Positions 26,231 to 36,778 of a DNA stretch of 64,000 bases are shown here, one piece after another. The notes beneath the pieces were generated by a model that had not been told where the DNA came from, made no database searches, and saw nothing but the letters and a program-made list of their open reading frames with translations. The translations under genes and the position numbers were made by a program. Position 1 is the first letter of the stretch. Each line of letters starts with the position of its first letter. The DNA is from Albidovulum sediminis (GTDB taxonomy: Bacteria; Pseudomonadota; Alphaproteobacteria; Rhodobacterales; Rhodobacteraceae), in the NCBI RefSeq assembly GCF_025380365.1, contig NZ_JAOCQF010000002.1, positions 542,741 to 606,740 on the forward strand. The letters run 5' to 3'.

Positions 26231-26272
26231 TTCCCCGCCGCGCCGGTTCCCCCGTTTCCTGCGCAACCCCTC

Positions 26273-26300
26273 TTGACTGGCGTGGTCGCAAGTATACGCT
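26273..26300 (+). promoter_or_regulatory. Candidate promoter of the amide operon
   Basis: TTGACT (26273-26278) and TACGCT (26295-26300) with a 16-nt spacer, in the 163 nt between the helicase stop and the amiC start. The -10 is weak, so the assignment is tentative. Confidence 0.35.
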
Positions 26301-26335
26301 TGACCCACAGCTGGTGAGAAGCCGAGTGGCAAGCA

Positions 26336-26383
26336 GGCCCTGACTGCCGACCCCATGGTCGGCCGCAGGGCCTTTGGCGTTTT
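26336..26383 (+). terminator. Leader terminator-like hairpin (attenuator) before amiC
   Basis: GGCCCTG (26336-26342) pairs with CAGGGCC (26366-26372). Inside it CCGAC (26347-26351) pairs with GTCGG (26358-26362) around a 6-nt loop, followed by TTTGGCGTTTT. This resembles a terminator that an ANTAR antiterminator such as AmiR could disable. The ATG at 26355 lies in the loop and so is unlikely to be the start codon. I did not find a convincing second hexaloop hairpin of the ANTAR type. Confidence 0.55.
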
Positions 26384-26393
26384 GGGGGATGCC

Positions 26394-27479
26394 TTGGGCA
26401 AGGACAAGCGGCCGATAGAGGTGGGGTTGCTCTACTCCCGTTCGGGGGGCTATTCGCTCTTTTCCGAGGCGTGCCGTTCCGGCGCCCTGGCCGCGATGGC
26501 GCGCATCAACGCCGATCCTGCCTACGACATGTGCCTGCTGCCGATCGAGCGCGACCCCGGTGGGGACGTCGACCTCTATGGCCCGCTGTGCGAGGATCTG
26601 CTGCGCAACACGCGCGCGCGCCATATCGTCGGCTGCGTCACCTCGTGGAGCCGGAAGGAGGTCATCCCGGTGCTGGAAAAGCACGGCGGGACGCTTTGGT
26701 ACGCGCTGCCCTACGAGGGGTTCGAGGCCTCCGATCATGTCGTCTACACCCATGCCTGCCCCAATCAGCACCTCCTGCCGCTCCTGGACTGGGCGTTGCC
26801 CGCGCACGGGGCCCGGGCCTACCTGACCGGATCGAACTACATCTGGGGATGGGAGATGAACCGCCTCGCGCGGGAGCGGATCACCGCAGCCGGCGGCGAG
26901 GTGCTGGGCGAACGCTGCCTTCCGCTCGGCTCCCGCGAGGTTGGGCGCATTCTCGAGGAAGTGCGCGCCACCCGCCCCGCCTTCATCCTGAACAACCTGG
27001 TCGGCCCGTCGTCCTACGAATTTCTGGCGCGGATGCACCGGCTGGCGTCCGAGGACGCCGATTTCTCGCCCGCGCGGTGTCCGATCCTGTCGTGCAACCT
27101 GACCGAGGCGGAACTGCCCGCGCTGGGTGCGGCCGCCGAAGGTCTGGTCTCCGCCGGGCCCTATTTCCGCACCGGCGGGGCAGGCGGCTTCGGGTCGTCG
27201 CTCGAGGCGGCGGCGCACGCCGCGGTCCTCGAACTTGCCCGGCTTCTCAACGGCCGGCCGGATGCCGAAACCGCAAGCCTCCCCGCGCTGCTGGAGAATG
27301 CACAAGGGCCGGCGATGATCGACCGCGCCACCCACCACACCTCGCTGCCGGTGGTGATCGCGCGGGTTCAGGACGGGATCTTCCGCACGGTGAAGGCGCT
27401 GCCCGCCGTGCCCGGCGACCCCTACCTTGCGCGCGCCCGCACCCCGGCGGCCGCCCCGATCCTCAGGGTGGTGTCATGA
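26394..27479 (+). CDS. amiC: AmiC-like amide sensor, negative regulator of AmiR
   Basis: A cytoplasmic periplasmic-binding-fold protein with no signal peptide, about 361 residues. The N-terminus GKDKRPIEVGLLYS aligns with the start of Pseudomonas AmiC, which supports TTG 26394 with GGGGG upstream as the start rather than ATG 26355. Further matches are DPGGDVDLYGPLCEDLLRN, VGCVTSWSRK and GSNYIWGWEMNRL. In Pseudomonas AmiC binds acetamide and, when empty, sequesters the antiterminator AmiR. Its stop overlaps the amiR ATG, as expected for this pair. The ligand here is probably a small amide such as formamide or acetamide. Confidence 0.85.
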   Translation: MGKDKRPIEVGLLYSRSGGYSLFSEACRSGALAAMARINADPAYDMCLLPIERDPGGDVDLYGPLCEDLLRNTRARHIVGCVTSWSRKEVIPVLEKHGGTLWYALPYEGFEASDHVVYTHACPNQHLLPLLDWALPAHGARAYLTGSNYIWGWEMNRLARERITAAGGEVLGERCLPLGSREVGRILEEVRATRPAFILNNLVGPSSYEFLARMHRLASEDADFSPARCPILSCNLTEAELPALGAAAEGLVSAGPYFRTGGAGGFGSSLEAAAHAAVLELARLLNGRPDAETASLPALLENAQGPAMIDRATHHTSLPVVIARVQDGIFRTVKALPAVPGDPYLARARTPAAAPILRVVS

Positions 27480-28090
27480 GGCGCCCGATGCGCATCCAGA
27501 ACCTTGGTGGCGCGACGGCCGTGATCCTGCATCGCCCGCACCCCACGGTGCAGGCGCTGGACCGGCAGTTGCGCGCGATCGGGCTGCAGGTGTCGCAGGC
27601 CTGGCCCGACCTCGGCCCCGCGGCGCTGGGCGCGGATTTCGTGTTCTTCGACGCCGACATGGGGCATGACGAACAGTTTCCCTGGGCGCCGGGGCAAAGC
27701 CCGATGCCAATGGTCGCCCTGATAGGTTCGGAGGCGCCGGGGCGGATCGAATGGGCGCTGAGGGCGGGGGCGCATGCGCAGCTTCTCAAGCCCGTGGGCG
27801 ACAATGGCGCCTATTCCGCGCTCCTCATCGCGCGCGATGCCTTCGACGCGCAGCGGTCGCTTTCGGTCGAGATCGCCGACCTGCGCCGCCGGCTGGACGA
27901 ACGTCAGACCGTCGTGCGCGCCGTCACCCTGCTGGCCGCCCATGGCGCCCGTGACGACGCCGCCGCCTACGGCCGGCTGCGCCAGATGGCGATGGCCTGG
28001 CGTGTCAGCCTCGAAGACGCGGCCGCCCGTGTGGTTGCCCGCCTGACCGCCGCCGAGGAGGAGGTCGATGACCGACGTGACCGCGGCTGA
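27476..28090 (+). CDS. amiR: AmiR-like ANTAR transcription antiterminator
   Basis: A 204-residue protein: a response-regulator-like domain (residues 1-120) without an evident phospho-acceptor motif, a coiled-coil segment (ARDAFDAQRSLSVEIADLRRRLDERQ) and an ANTAR domain at residues 140-200 that binds RNA hairpins. It starts by overlapping amiC (ATGA) and its end overlaps the first permease gene by 23 nt. It probably acts on the hairpin upstream of amiC and releases it when AmiC binds amide. Confidence 0.82.
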   Translation: MRRPMRIQNLGGATAVILHRPHPTVQALDRQLRAIGLQVSQAWPDLGPAALGADFVFFDADMGHDEQFPWAPGQSPMPMVALIGSEAPGRIEWALRAGAHAQLLKPVGDNGAYSALLIARDAFDAQRSLSVEIADLRRRLDERQTVVRAVTLLAAHGARDDAAAYGRLRQMAMAWRVSLEDAAARVVARLTAAEEEVDDRRDRG

Positions 28091-28955
28091 CCCCGCCCGC
28101 AGGCCGGCCTCGGCCCTGCGGCGCCTGATTCGGCGCCGGCTGGCGCTTCTCGGCGCGGTGCTGATCGTGCTGGCGGTGGCCGGGGCGGTGCTGGCCCCCT
28201 GGATCGCGCCCTTCGCGCCGGACGAACAGCTGTTCGACGGGCTGACACTGGAGGGCGCGCCGCTTCCGCCCGACGGGCGCTTCCTGTTCGGGACGGACCT
28301 GCTGGGCCGCGACCTCTTCACGCGCATCCTGTACGGCGCGCGCACCTCGCTGATCATCGGGATCGTGGCGAACGGGATGGCGCTTGTCATCGGGACGCTG
28401 GTCGGCATCACCGCGGGCTATTTCCGCGGCTGGATCGGCGCAGTGCTGATGCGCTTCACCGATCTGATGATGGCCTTTCCCGCGCTTCTCCTGGCGATCT
28501 GCCTTGCCGCGATCTTCCAGCCGTCGCTGTGGATCGTGGCGATGGTCATCGCGCTGGTGAACTGGGTGCAGGCGGCGCGCGTGATCTATACCGAGACCAC
28601 CTCCCTTGCCGAACGCGACTTCATCGCGGCCGAGCGGACGCTGGGTGCGGGCACGGGGCGCATCCTGTTCCTGCACATCCTGCCCCATCTGGTGCCGACG
28701 ATCATCGTCTGGGGGACGCTCGGCATTTCCACCACCGTCCTGCTCGAGGCGACGCTGTCCTTCCTCGGTGTCGGCGTCCAGCCGCCCACGCCGAGCTGGG
28801 GCAACATCATCTTCGAGAACCAGACATGGTTCCAGACCGCGCCGTGGCTGGTGTTCATACCGGGTGCCGCGATCATCCTTCTGGCGCTGGCCTTCAACCT
28901 TGTGGGCGATGCGCTGCGCGAGGTGCTCGACCCGACGCAGAGGGGGCGCGACTGA
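28068..28955 (+). CDS. Dpp-type ABC transporter permease (DppC-like)
   Basis: A 295-residue inner-membrane permease with the OppC/DppC N-terminal transmembrane helix followed by the FGTDLLGRDLFTRILYGARTS family signature near residue 72 and an EAA loop near residue 190. About six spans. It overlaps amiR by 23 nt and lies 1 nt ahead of the partner permease, so it belongs to the same transcript. With the other components it should import small amides or a peptide-like amide; context indicates the amide substrate. Confidence 0.9.
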   Translation: MTDVTAADPARRPASALRRLIRRRLALLGAVLIVLAVAGAVLAPWIAPFAPDEQLFDGLTLEGAPLPPDGRFLFGTDLLGRDLFTRILYGARTSLIIGIVANGMALVIGTLVGITAGYFRGWIGAVLMRFTDLMMAFPALLLAICLAAIFQPSLWIVAMVIALVNWVQAARVIYTETTSLAERDFIAAERTLGAGTGRILFLHILPHLVPTIIVWGTLGISTTVLLEATLSFLGVGVQPPTPSWGNIIFENQTWFQTAPWLVFIPGAAIILLALAFNLVGDALREVLDPTQRGRD

Positions 28956-28956
28956 G

Positions 28957-29877
28957 ATGCCCGCCTACGTCGTCCGCCGGCTGCTTGTCTCGGTCCTGAT
29001 CCTCCTGGGGGTCAGCTTCATCACCTTTGTCCTGCTCTACGTCCTGCCGGCCGATCCGGTGCGCCAGATCGCAGGGCGGTCGGCCACCGCGGAAACGGTG
29101 GAGAACATCCGAAGGGAGCTTGGGCTGGACCGCCCCTTCATTGTCCAGTACGGGCGCTACTTGCTGGGGCTGGTGCAGGGCGACCTCGGGCGCAGCTACC
29201 TGCAGAAGACCGAGGTGGCGGAACTGATCGCCTCTCGCCTGCCGGCGACGCTCCTGCTGATGCTGGGGGCGATCCTGGCGGAGCTTGCGCTGGGCCTGAC
29301 GCTGGGGATCCTGGCCGCGCTCCGGCGCGGTACCATGCTGGACCAGACCCTGATGATGGCCAGCTTCGTCACCGTTTCGGCCCCGCAATTCGTCGTCGGC
29401 CTGCTGCTGCTCTACGTCTTCGCGGTCAAGCTGGGCTGGTTCCCGATCGGCGGCTACGGCACCTTTGCCCATCTGGTGCTTCCCGCCCTGACGCTGGGGA
29501 TCCTGGGATCGGGCTGGTATTCCCGGATGATGCGGTCCTCGATGATCGAGGTGCTGCGCGCCGATTTCATCCGGACCGCCCGCGCCAAGGGCCTGACGCG
29601 CGCCCGCGTGATCCTGGTCCACGCGCTTCCCAACGCCGTCCTGCCGGTGATCGCCATGATCGGCATCGACATCGGCATCTTCATGGGCGGAATCGTCGTG
29701 GTCGAAAGCGTGTTCGGCTGGCCCGGCATCGGCCAGCTGGCCTGGCAGGCGATTCAGCGCGTGGATATTCCCATCATCATGGGCGTGACCCTGGTCTCGG
29801 CCCTTGCGATCATACTCGGCAACCTGCTGGCGGATCTGGTTGCCCCCTTCATCGACCCCCGCATCAAGCTCAAATGA
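28957..29877 (+). CDS. Dpp-type ABC transporter permease (DppB-like)
   Basis: A 306-residue permease with the DppB start (residues 1-30, YVVRRLLVSVLILLGVSFI), LPADPVRQIAG, RRELGLDRP and GDLGRSY, and the family segment ARAKGLTRARVILVHALPNA near residue 215. The start ATG lies 1 nt after the previous stop. The longer open frame upstream overlaps the preceding gene and is rejected. Confidence 0.9.
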   Translation: MPAYVVRRLLVSVLILLGVSFITFVLLYVLPADPVRQIAGRSATAETVENIRRELGLDRPFIVQYGRYLLGLVQGDLGRSYLQKTEVAELIASRLPATLLLMLGAILAELALGLTLGILAALRRGTMLDQTLMMASFVTVSAPQFVVGLLLLYVFAVKLGWFPIGGYGTFAHLVLPALTLGILGSGWYSRMMRSSMIEVLRADFIRTARAKGLTRARVILVHALPNAVLPVIAMIGIDIGIFMGGIVVVESVFGWPGIGQLAWQAIQRVDIPIIMGVTLVSALAIILGNLLADLVAPFIDPRIKLK

Positions 29878-29896
29878 CCATCAGAGGAGAAGACGC

Positions 29897-31510
29897 ATGA
29901 AAAAACTGCTTGTTTCCACCGCGCTGATGCTGTCGCTGGCGCTTCCCGCGCTGGCGCAGGACTACTCCCCCGATCCGAACGCCAAGCCCGGCGGCTCCAT
30001 CATCGTCACCTACAAGGACGATGTGGCGACGCTCGACCCGGCCATCGGGTATGACTGGCAGAACTGGTCGATGATCAAGTCGCTGTTCGACGGGCTGATG
30101 GACTATGTCCCCGGCACCACCACGCTGCGCCCGGGGCTGGCGGAAAGCCACGACGTCTCCGCCGATGGCTTGGTCTACACCTTCAAGCTGCGCCCCGGCG
30201 TCAAGTTCCACAACGGCCGCGAGTTGACGGCAGAGGATGTGAAATATTCGCTCGACCGCGTGACCAACCCGGCCACCCAGTCGCCGGGCGCGGGCTTCTT
30301 CGCCTCGATCGCGGGGTTCGAGAATGCGGGCGACGGCGGCCTCTCCGGGGTCGAGGTGGTCGATCCGCAGACCGTGAGGATCACCCTGACGCGCCCCGAT
30401 GCGACCTTCCTGCATGTCATGGCGCTCAACTTCTCCTTCGTGGTCCCGAAGGAGGTGGTCGAGGCCGAGGGGGCGGATTTCGGCAAGAAGCCGGTCGGCA
30501 CCGGCGCCTTCAAGCTGACGGAATGGACGCTTGGCCAGCGGCTGGTGTTCGAGAAGAACCCCGACTACTGGGTCGCCGGCGTGCCTTACCTTGACAGTTT
30601 CACCGTCGAGGTGGGCCAGGAACCGGTGGTGGCGTTGCTGCGGCTCCAGAACGGCGAAGTGGATCTCCCGGGCGACGGCATACCGCCGGCGAAGTTCCAG
30701 GAGGTGATGGCCGATCCCGCGCAGGCCGAACGGGTCGTGCAGGGCGGGCAGCTGCACACCGGCTATGTCACCATGAACGTGACCCAGCCGCCCTTCGACA
30801 AGGTCGAGGTGCGCCGCGCCGTCAACATGGCGATCAACAAGGACCGCGTGGTGCAGATCATCAACGGCCGCGCGGTTCCCGCCAACCAGCCCCTGCCGCC
30901 CTCGATGCCCGGCTACACGCAGGATTACGCGGGCTATGCCTATGACGTGGAAGGCGCGAAGAAGCTTCTGGCGGATGCCGGCTATCCCGACGGGTTCGAG
31001 ACCGAGCTTTTCGTGATGAACACCGACCCGAACCCGCGCATCGCGCAGGCGATCCAGCAGGACCTGGCGGCGATCGGCATCAAGGCCGCGATCCAGTCCC
31101 TCGCGCAGGCCAACGTGATCGAGGCCGGCGGCGCCGGAACCGCGCCGATGATCTGGTCGGGCGGCATGGCCTGGATCGCCGACTTCCCCGATCCGTCCAA
31201 CTTCTACGGGCCGATCCTGGGTTGCGCCGGCGCGGCCGAAGGTGGCTGGAACTGGTCCAAGTACTGCAACGAGGCGCTGGATGCGAAGGCGGTCGAGGCC
31301 GACAGCATGTTCGACCCGGCCAAGTCCGGCGACCGGCTGAAGCTGTGGTCCGACATCTACATGGGGGTGATGGAGGACGCGCCCTGGGCGCCGGTCTTCA
31401 ACGAGGAGCGCTACACCATGCGGTCCGAACGGATGGGCGGGGAAGATGCGCTCTACGTCGATCCGGTCTCGATCCCCGTCAACTACGACTACGTCTGGGT
31501 CAAAGAGTAA
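29897..31510 (+). CDS. Family 5 periplasmic substrate-binding protein of the amide transporter
   Basis: A 537-residue DppA/OppA-family protein. Residues 1-22 are a signal peptide (LPALAQ). The SBP_bac_5 core shows LRPGLAESHDVSADGLVYTF and RPGVKFHNGRELTAEDV, and the lobe-joining FNEERYT near the end. An AGAGGAG ribosome site precedes ATG 29897. Its stop overlaps the formamidase ATG (TAATG). The mix of Dpp-class binding protein with AmiC/AmiR suggests it captures amides or amide-containing peptides rather than ordinary dipeptides. Confidence 0.88.
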   Translation: MKKLLVSTALMLSLALPALAQDYSPDPNAKPGGSIIVTYKDDVATLDPAIGYDWQNWSMIKSLFDGLMDYVPGTTTLRPGLAESHDVSADGLVYTFKLRPGVKFHNGRELTAEDVKYSLDRVTNPATQSPGAGFFASIAGFENAGDGGLSGVEVVDPQTVRITLTRPDATFLHVMALNFSFVVPKEVVEAEGADFGKKPVGTGAFKLTEWTLGQRLVFEKNPDYWVAGVPYLDSFTVEVGQEPVVALLRLQNGEVDLPGDGIPPAKFQEVMADPAQAERVVQGGQLHTGYVTMNVTQPPFDKVEVRRAVNMAINKDRVVQIINGRAVPANQPLPPSMPGYTQDYAGYAYDVEGAKKLLADAGYPDGFETELFVMNTDPNPRIAQAIQQDLAAIGIKAAIQSLAQANVIEAGGAGTAPMIWSGGMAWIADFPDPSNFYGPILGCAGAAEGGWNWSKYCNEALDAKAVEADSMFDPAKSGDRLKLWSDIYMGVMEDAPWAPVFNEERYTMRSERMGGEDALYVDPVSIPVNYDYVWVKE

Positions 31511-32465
31511 TGTGCAAGGCCTGCGACTACACCATCCACGGCGCGCAGCACCATTTCGGCTGGGACAACTCCCTGGCCCCGGCGCTGCGCGCCGAACCGG
31601 GATCGACGATCCTGTTTCACTGTCATGATTCCTCGGCGGGCCAGCTTGGCCCGTCGTCTACTGTGTCCGACGTGCAGGCGCTGGATTTCGGCCGGATCAA
31701 CCCGGTTTCCGGGCCGATCTTCGTCGAGGGCGCCCGCCCGGGCGACGCGCTGAAGGTGACGATCGAGGGCTTTACCCCGCAACCCTTCGACGGGCGCGGC
31801 TTTGGCTGGACGGCGAACATTCCGGGTTTCGGGCTGCTCGCCGACCAGTTCACCGACCCGGCGCTGACCGTCTGGGCCTACGACCCGGACAGCATGGCCC
31901 CCGCCCTCTGGGGCAAGGAGGCGCGGGTGCCGCTCAAGCCCTTCGCGGGCACGATCGGCAACGCGCCGGCCGCGGCGGGGCACCATTCCGTCGTGCCGCC
32001 GCGGCGGGTCGGCGGCAACCTCGACATTCGCGACCTTGCGGCGGGCACCGTGCTCTACCTGCCGGTCGAGGTAGAGGGCGCGCTCTTCAGCGTCGGCGAC
32101 ACCCACGCCGCGCAGGGGGATGGCGAGGTCTGCGGCACCGCGATCGAAAGCCCGATGGACGTTGTGCTGACGCTGGACGTGGTGAAGGGCGCGGACCTGA
32201 AGACGCCGCGCTTTTCGACACCCGGCCCGGTCACGCGCCATCTGGACGCCAAGGGCTACGAGGTGACGACCGGCATCGGGCCGGACCTCATGTCCGCCGC
32301 GCGGGATGCGGTGGCCAACATGGTCGACCTGCTTTGCGCGTCGCGCGGCATCGCGGCGGTGGATGCCTACATGCTCTGTTCGGTCTGCGGCGATCTTCGC
32401 ATCTCGGAGATTGTCGACATGCCGAACTGGGTGGTCAGCTTCTACTTCCCGCGCTGCGTCTTCGA

Positions 32466-32469
<4 letters not shown>
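31510..32469 (+). CDS. Acetamidase/formamidase family amidohydrolase
   Basis: A 319-residue FmdA/AmdA-family (PF03069) enzyme, which hydrolyses small amides to ammonia and a carboxylic acid. Typical segments are GPIFVEGARPGDALKVTI, PNIPGFG-like wording near residue 105 and CGTAIESPMDV-type and DLLCASRGI-type motifs; the late VDAYMLCSVCGDLRISEIVD is characteristic. Short members of this family (about 310 residues) include metal-dependent formamidases. The gene is flanked by transporter genes and overlaps them by 1 and 4 nt, so imported amide would be cut in the cytosol to yield ammonium. Confidence 0.85.
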
Positions 32470-34292
<1,823 letters not shown>

Positions 34293-34304
34293 GGGGGCTG
34301 CCCC

Positions 34305-35378
34305 TCAAGGCTCCGCGCCGATGATCCGCCTCGCCACCTGCCCTGCCGAGGCAAGGGCACCTTCCATCAACCCGCCCATGTCCGGCGCGATCTCGGTCGC
34401 GGCAAGGTGGAGCAGTCCGCCCCAGAGCCGGTCCAGCGCAGGGATCGGCCCGTATGCGGGGTGGCCCTGCGGCGGGATCTGGTCGGCCGTGGTCGCCGTC
34501 AGGGGATCGAAGGCCCAGTCGCGCAGTTCCATCGACCGGGGGCTGCCCGCCGCAGGCCCGAAGATGCGCGCAAGCTGCTGCCGGGCGCTGTCGAGAATCT
34601 GATCGGTCCGGCCCGCGCGCTGCGCGGCAGGCACCCCGAGAAAGCCGAAAAGCGCGGCCGGTGCGCCATCGGCGCCCGAGGCATCGTGGATCTCGGCAAG
34701 CGGCCCGCGCCGGCTCATCGCGTCGCCCGACAGACCGGCCTCCCGCCAGAAGGGGCGGTCGTAGATGGCGACGCACTTGGCGTGCCCCGCCATCCAGGTC
34801 GGAACGGACCGAAGCCTGCGCAGCACGTCGTCGGGCAGGGTCGGGGTGAGGTCGAGCCCGGCCACCAGCCGGGGCGGCATCGCCAGCACAACGTGGCGCG
34901 CCAGGCAGCGCCGCCCGTCCGCCAAGAGGATGCCGCGATCCCGCTCCACCGCCCAGACGTGGCTATCGGGGTGCAGACGTTCGGCCGGCAGGCGGGCCGC
35001 CATCGCCTCGGCCAGCGCGGTCATCCCGCCCTCGACCCGGAACGACCCTTCCATCGAGGCGAAGCCGGCGCCGCGATGGACCTTGCCATCCTGATCCTCG
35101 AGACAGACATCGCCCGCGGAGTGCTGCAGGAAGACACGCAGCCCGAGATCGGCGATCAGCCGGGCGATCAGCGGCTGGCCCGGCCAGAACCAGGACGGGC
35201 CGACGTCGACCCGATTGCCGGGTTCGCCGAAGGTCGCGACCCGGCCGCCGAAGCGGGGGCGCGCCTCGAAGAGGTGAAAGTCCTTGCCCGCGCGGTGCAG
35301 GTGCAGGGCCAGGCACAGCCCCGAAAGGCCGCCACCCGCGATGGCGACCTCGGCTTGCAGATCCTGCGTTCCGGCCAT
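34305..35378 (-). CDS. Flavin amine oxidase-like protein
   Basis: A 357-residue FAD-dependent enzyme of the amine oxidase (PF01593) class. The dinucleotide-binding loop is AGGGLSGLCLALHL (residues 12-25), followed by GGRVATF and a C-terminal FAD segment (GGLLHLAATEIAP, near residue 330). Start ATG 35378 has GGAGACAGCAGG upstream. It converges on the amide transporter gene, 12 nt between stops, and no partner gene is apparent. Substrate unknown. Confidence 0.78.
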   Translation of the reverse strand: MAGTQDLQAEVAIAGGGLSGLCLALHLHRAGKDFHLFEARPRFGGRVATFGEPGNRVDVGPSWFWPGQPLIARLIADLGLRVFLQHSAGDVCLEDQDGKVHRGAGFASMEGSFRVEGGMTALAEAMAARLPAERLHPDSHVWAVERDRGILLADGRRCLARHVVLAMPPRLVAGLDLTPTLPDDVLRRLRSVPTWMAGHAKCVAIYDRPFWREAGLSGDAMSRRGPLAEIHDASGADGAPAALFGFLGVPAAQRAGRTDQILDSARQQLARIFGPAAGSPRSMELRDWAFDPLTATTADQIPPQGHPAYGPIPALDRLWGGLLHLAATEIAPDMGGLMEGALASAGQVARRIIGAEP

Positions 35379-35500
35379 TCCTGCTGTCTCCTGCCCGACG
35401 CGGCGCGCATGGCATGCAGGGAAGCTGGCCGCAAGGCCCGAATGCGACGCGTCCCGCAGCGTCAACCACGGGGCGCATCGCGGGGCGCATGGCGGGGCTG

Positions 35501-36385
35501 TCAGTGCTGGCTGTTTTCCGCGTTGTTGTGCTCCAGCGAGCCGCCGGGGGCGTCCTGATCGCCGTTGCCGAAGCCGTTGTTGCCCTGCGGGCCCTTGTCC
35601 TTGCCCGGCTTTTTCTTGGTGCCGCCGCTGTCTTGGCCGTCGGTGCCCTGACCGTCTGTTCCCTGCGGGCCCTGATCCGTCGGGGTCTCGGCGCCGCCAT
35701 TGCCGCCGGTGTCGCCTTGCGGTTCGTCGCCGCCGGTGCCGCCCTGCGGCTGGTCACCGCCGGTGCCGCCGGCCTCCGGGTCCGTACCCGACCCCGACGG
35801 CTGATTGTCGGACGACGGACCCTCGGCCGCGGAAGGCCGGGTTTCGTCGTCGGCGCTGCCGGACGCGGGCTCAGGCCGGACGCGGCCGCCGCGATCTGCT
35901 CCACCCTCGGCGAGGGTGAACGCGACGTCCTTGTCCGCGCCGGGCGTGGCCACGCTGATCACCACCCGGCGGTTGGCCGCCGAAGGCTGATCGGTGTCGA
36001 CCACGGGTTTTTCCTCGCCCCAGGACACCAGCGCCTGCAGGCGGGCGGGATCGACGCCGCGCGCCACCAGGTAGGAGGCGACCGTCAGTGCGCGCCGCAG
36101 CGCCAGTTCCCGATTGTAGGCCTCCGACCCGACCCGGTCGGCATGGCCGAAGACATTGAAGGTCATGTCCCGATGGCCGCGCATCCACGCGGCCTCTGCG
36201 TCCAGCCTCTGCCGCGCCTGCGCGTCCAGATCGACCGCATCGAAGCCGAAGCGAACCGTGACGCCGGTATCCTGATCGAGATTGGGGGAAGCCTGCGCAC
36301 CCGCCGCCATGAGCGCCAAGCCAGCGCCGAGGGCGCAAACGACGCAGAAATCCTTGGCTGACTGCCAGGTCACACTCTTTACCAT
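35501..36385 (-). CDS. OmpA-like protein with long Gly-rich low-complexity tail
   Basis: A 294-residue protein. Residues 1-32 are a signal peptide with a hydrophobic core (cleavage after GAQA). An OmpA-like peptidoglycan-binding domain follows (FNVFGHADRVGSEAYNREL, then NRRV). The last 130 residues are a disordered Gly/Thr/Gln/Asp-rich tail with near-repeats of GGTGGDQPQG. The start is ATG 36385. It probably anchors to peptidoglycan with the tail exposed; no partner gene is seen. Confidence 0.75.
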   Translation of the reverse strand: MVKSVTWQSAKDFCVVCALGAGLALMAAGAQASPNLDQDTGVTVRFGFDAVDLDAQARQRLDAEAAWMRGHRDMTFNVFGHADRVGSEAYNRELALRRALTVASYLVARGVDPARLQALVSWGEEKPVVDTDQPSAANRRVVISVATPGADKDVAFTLAEGGADRGGRVRPEPASGSADDETRPSAAEGPSSDNQPSGSGTDPEAGGTGGDQPQGGTGGDEPQGDTGGNGGAETPTDQGPQGTDGQGTDGQDSGGTKKKPGKDKGPQGNNGFGNGDQDAPGGSLEHNNAENSQH

Positions 36386-36523
36386 GATACACTCGCTACT
36401 GCTTGAACTGACCGTGGCCTGCACACGCCACGAGATCACTATTTCAATAGAATTTGATGATAACTGGGAAGGATTGTGGCCATTCCCTGATTTCTTCGAA
36501 TTCGGAATGCGGCGGTGAACGTC

Positions 36524-36778
36524 TTAGCCGGACGGCCCCAGCATCCGGTCCAGATAGGCCACCGCGCGGGCCGGCGTCGACAGCAGCGGATAGTCGGATT
36601 CGGGGATCGGAAGGCCGAAGCGCCTGTGCAGCGCGCTGACAAGATTGAGGAAATCCATCGAATCAAGGCCCAGGTCGTCTTGCAGGTGATCGTTCTCGCC
36701 GACGGTTCCGGCGTCGAGGTCGGGGGCCACGGCGATCAGTTCCGCCATAAAGGCGGCGCGATGGTCGGTTTGTGTCAT
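36524..36778 (-). CDS. Acyl carrier protein
   Basis: An 84-residue acidic four-helix acyl carrier protein. The phosphopantetheine attachment motif is LGLDSMDFLNL with Ser40. Its ATG overlaps the E2 stop by 4 nt (ATGA), so it is the last gene of the ligase-E1-E2-ACP operon. This is clearly not a housekeeping AcpP (which sits with fabF/fabD). Its place beside a 2-oxoacid dehydrogenase E2 suggests the acyl group formed there is passed to this carrier (inference). Confidence 0.88.
   Translation of the reverse strand: MTQTDHRAAFMAELIAVAPDLDAGTVGENDHLQDDLGLDSMDFLNLVSALHRRFGLPIPESDYPLLSTPARAVAYLDRMLGPSG

Noticed and set aside
26355..26393. ATG 26355 as amiC start
   Set aside because: It lies in the loop of the leader hairpin, and family similarity begins at TTG 26394.
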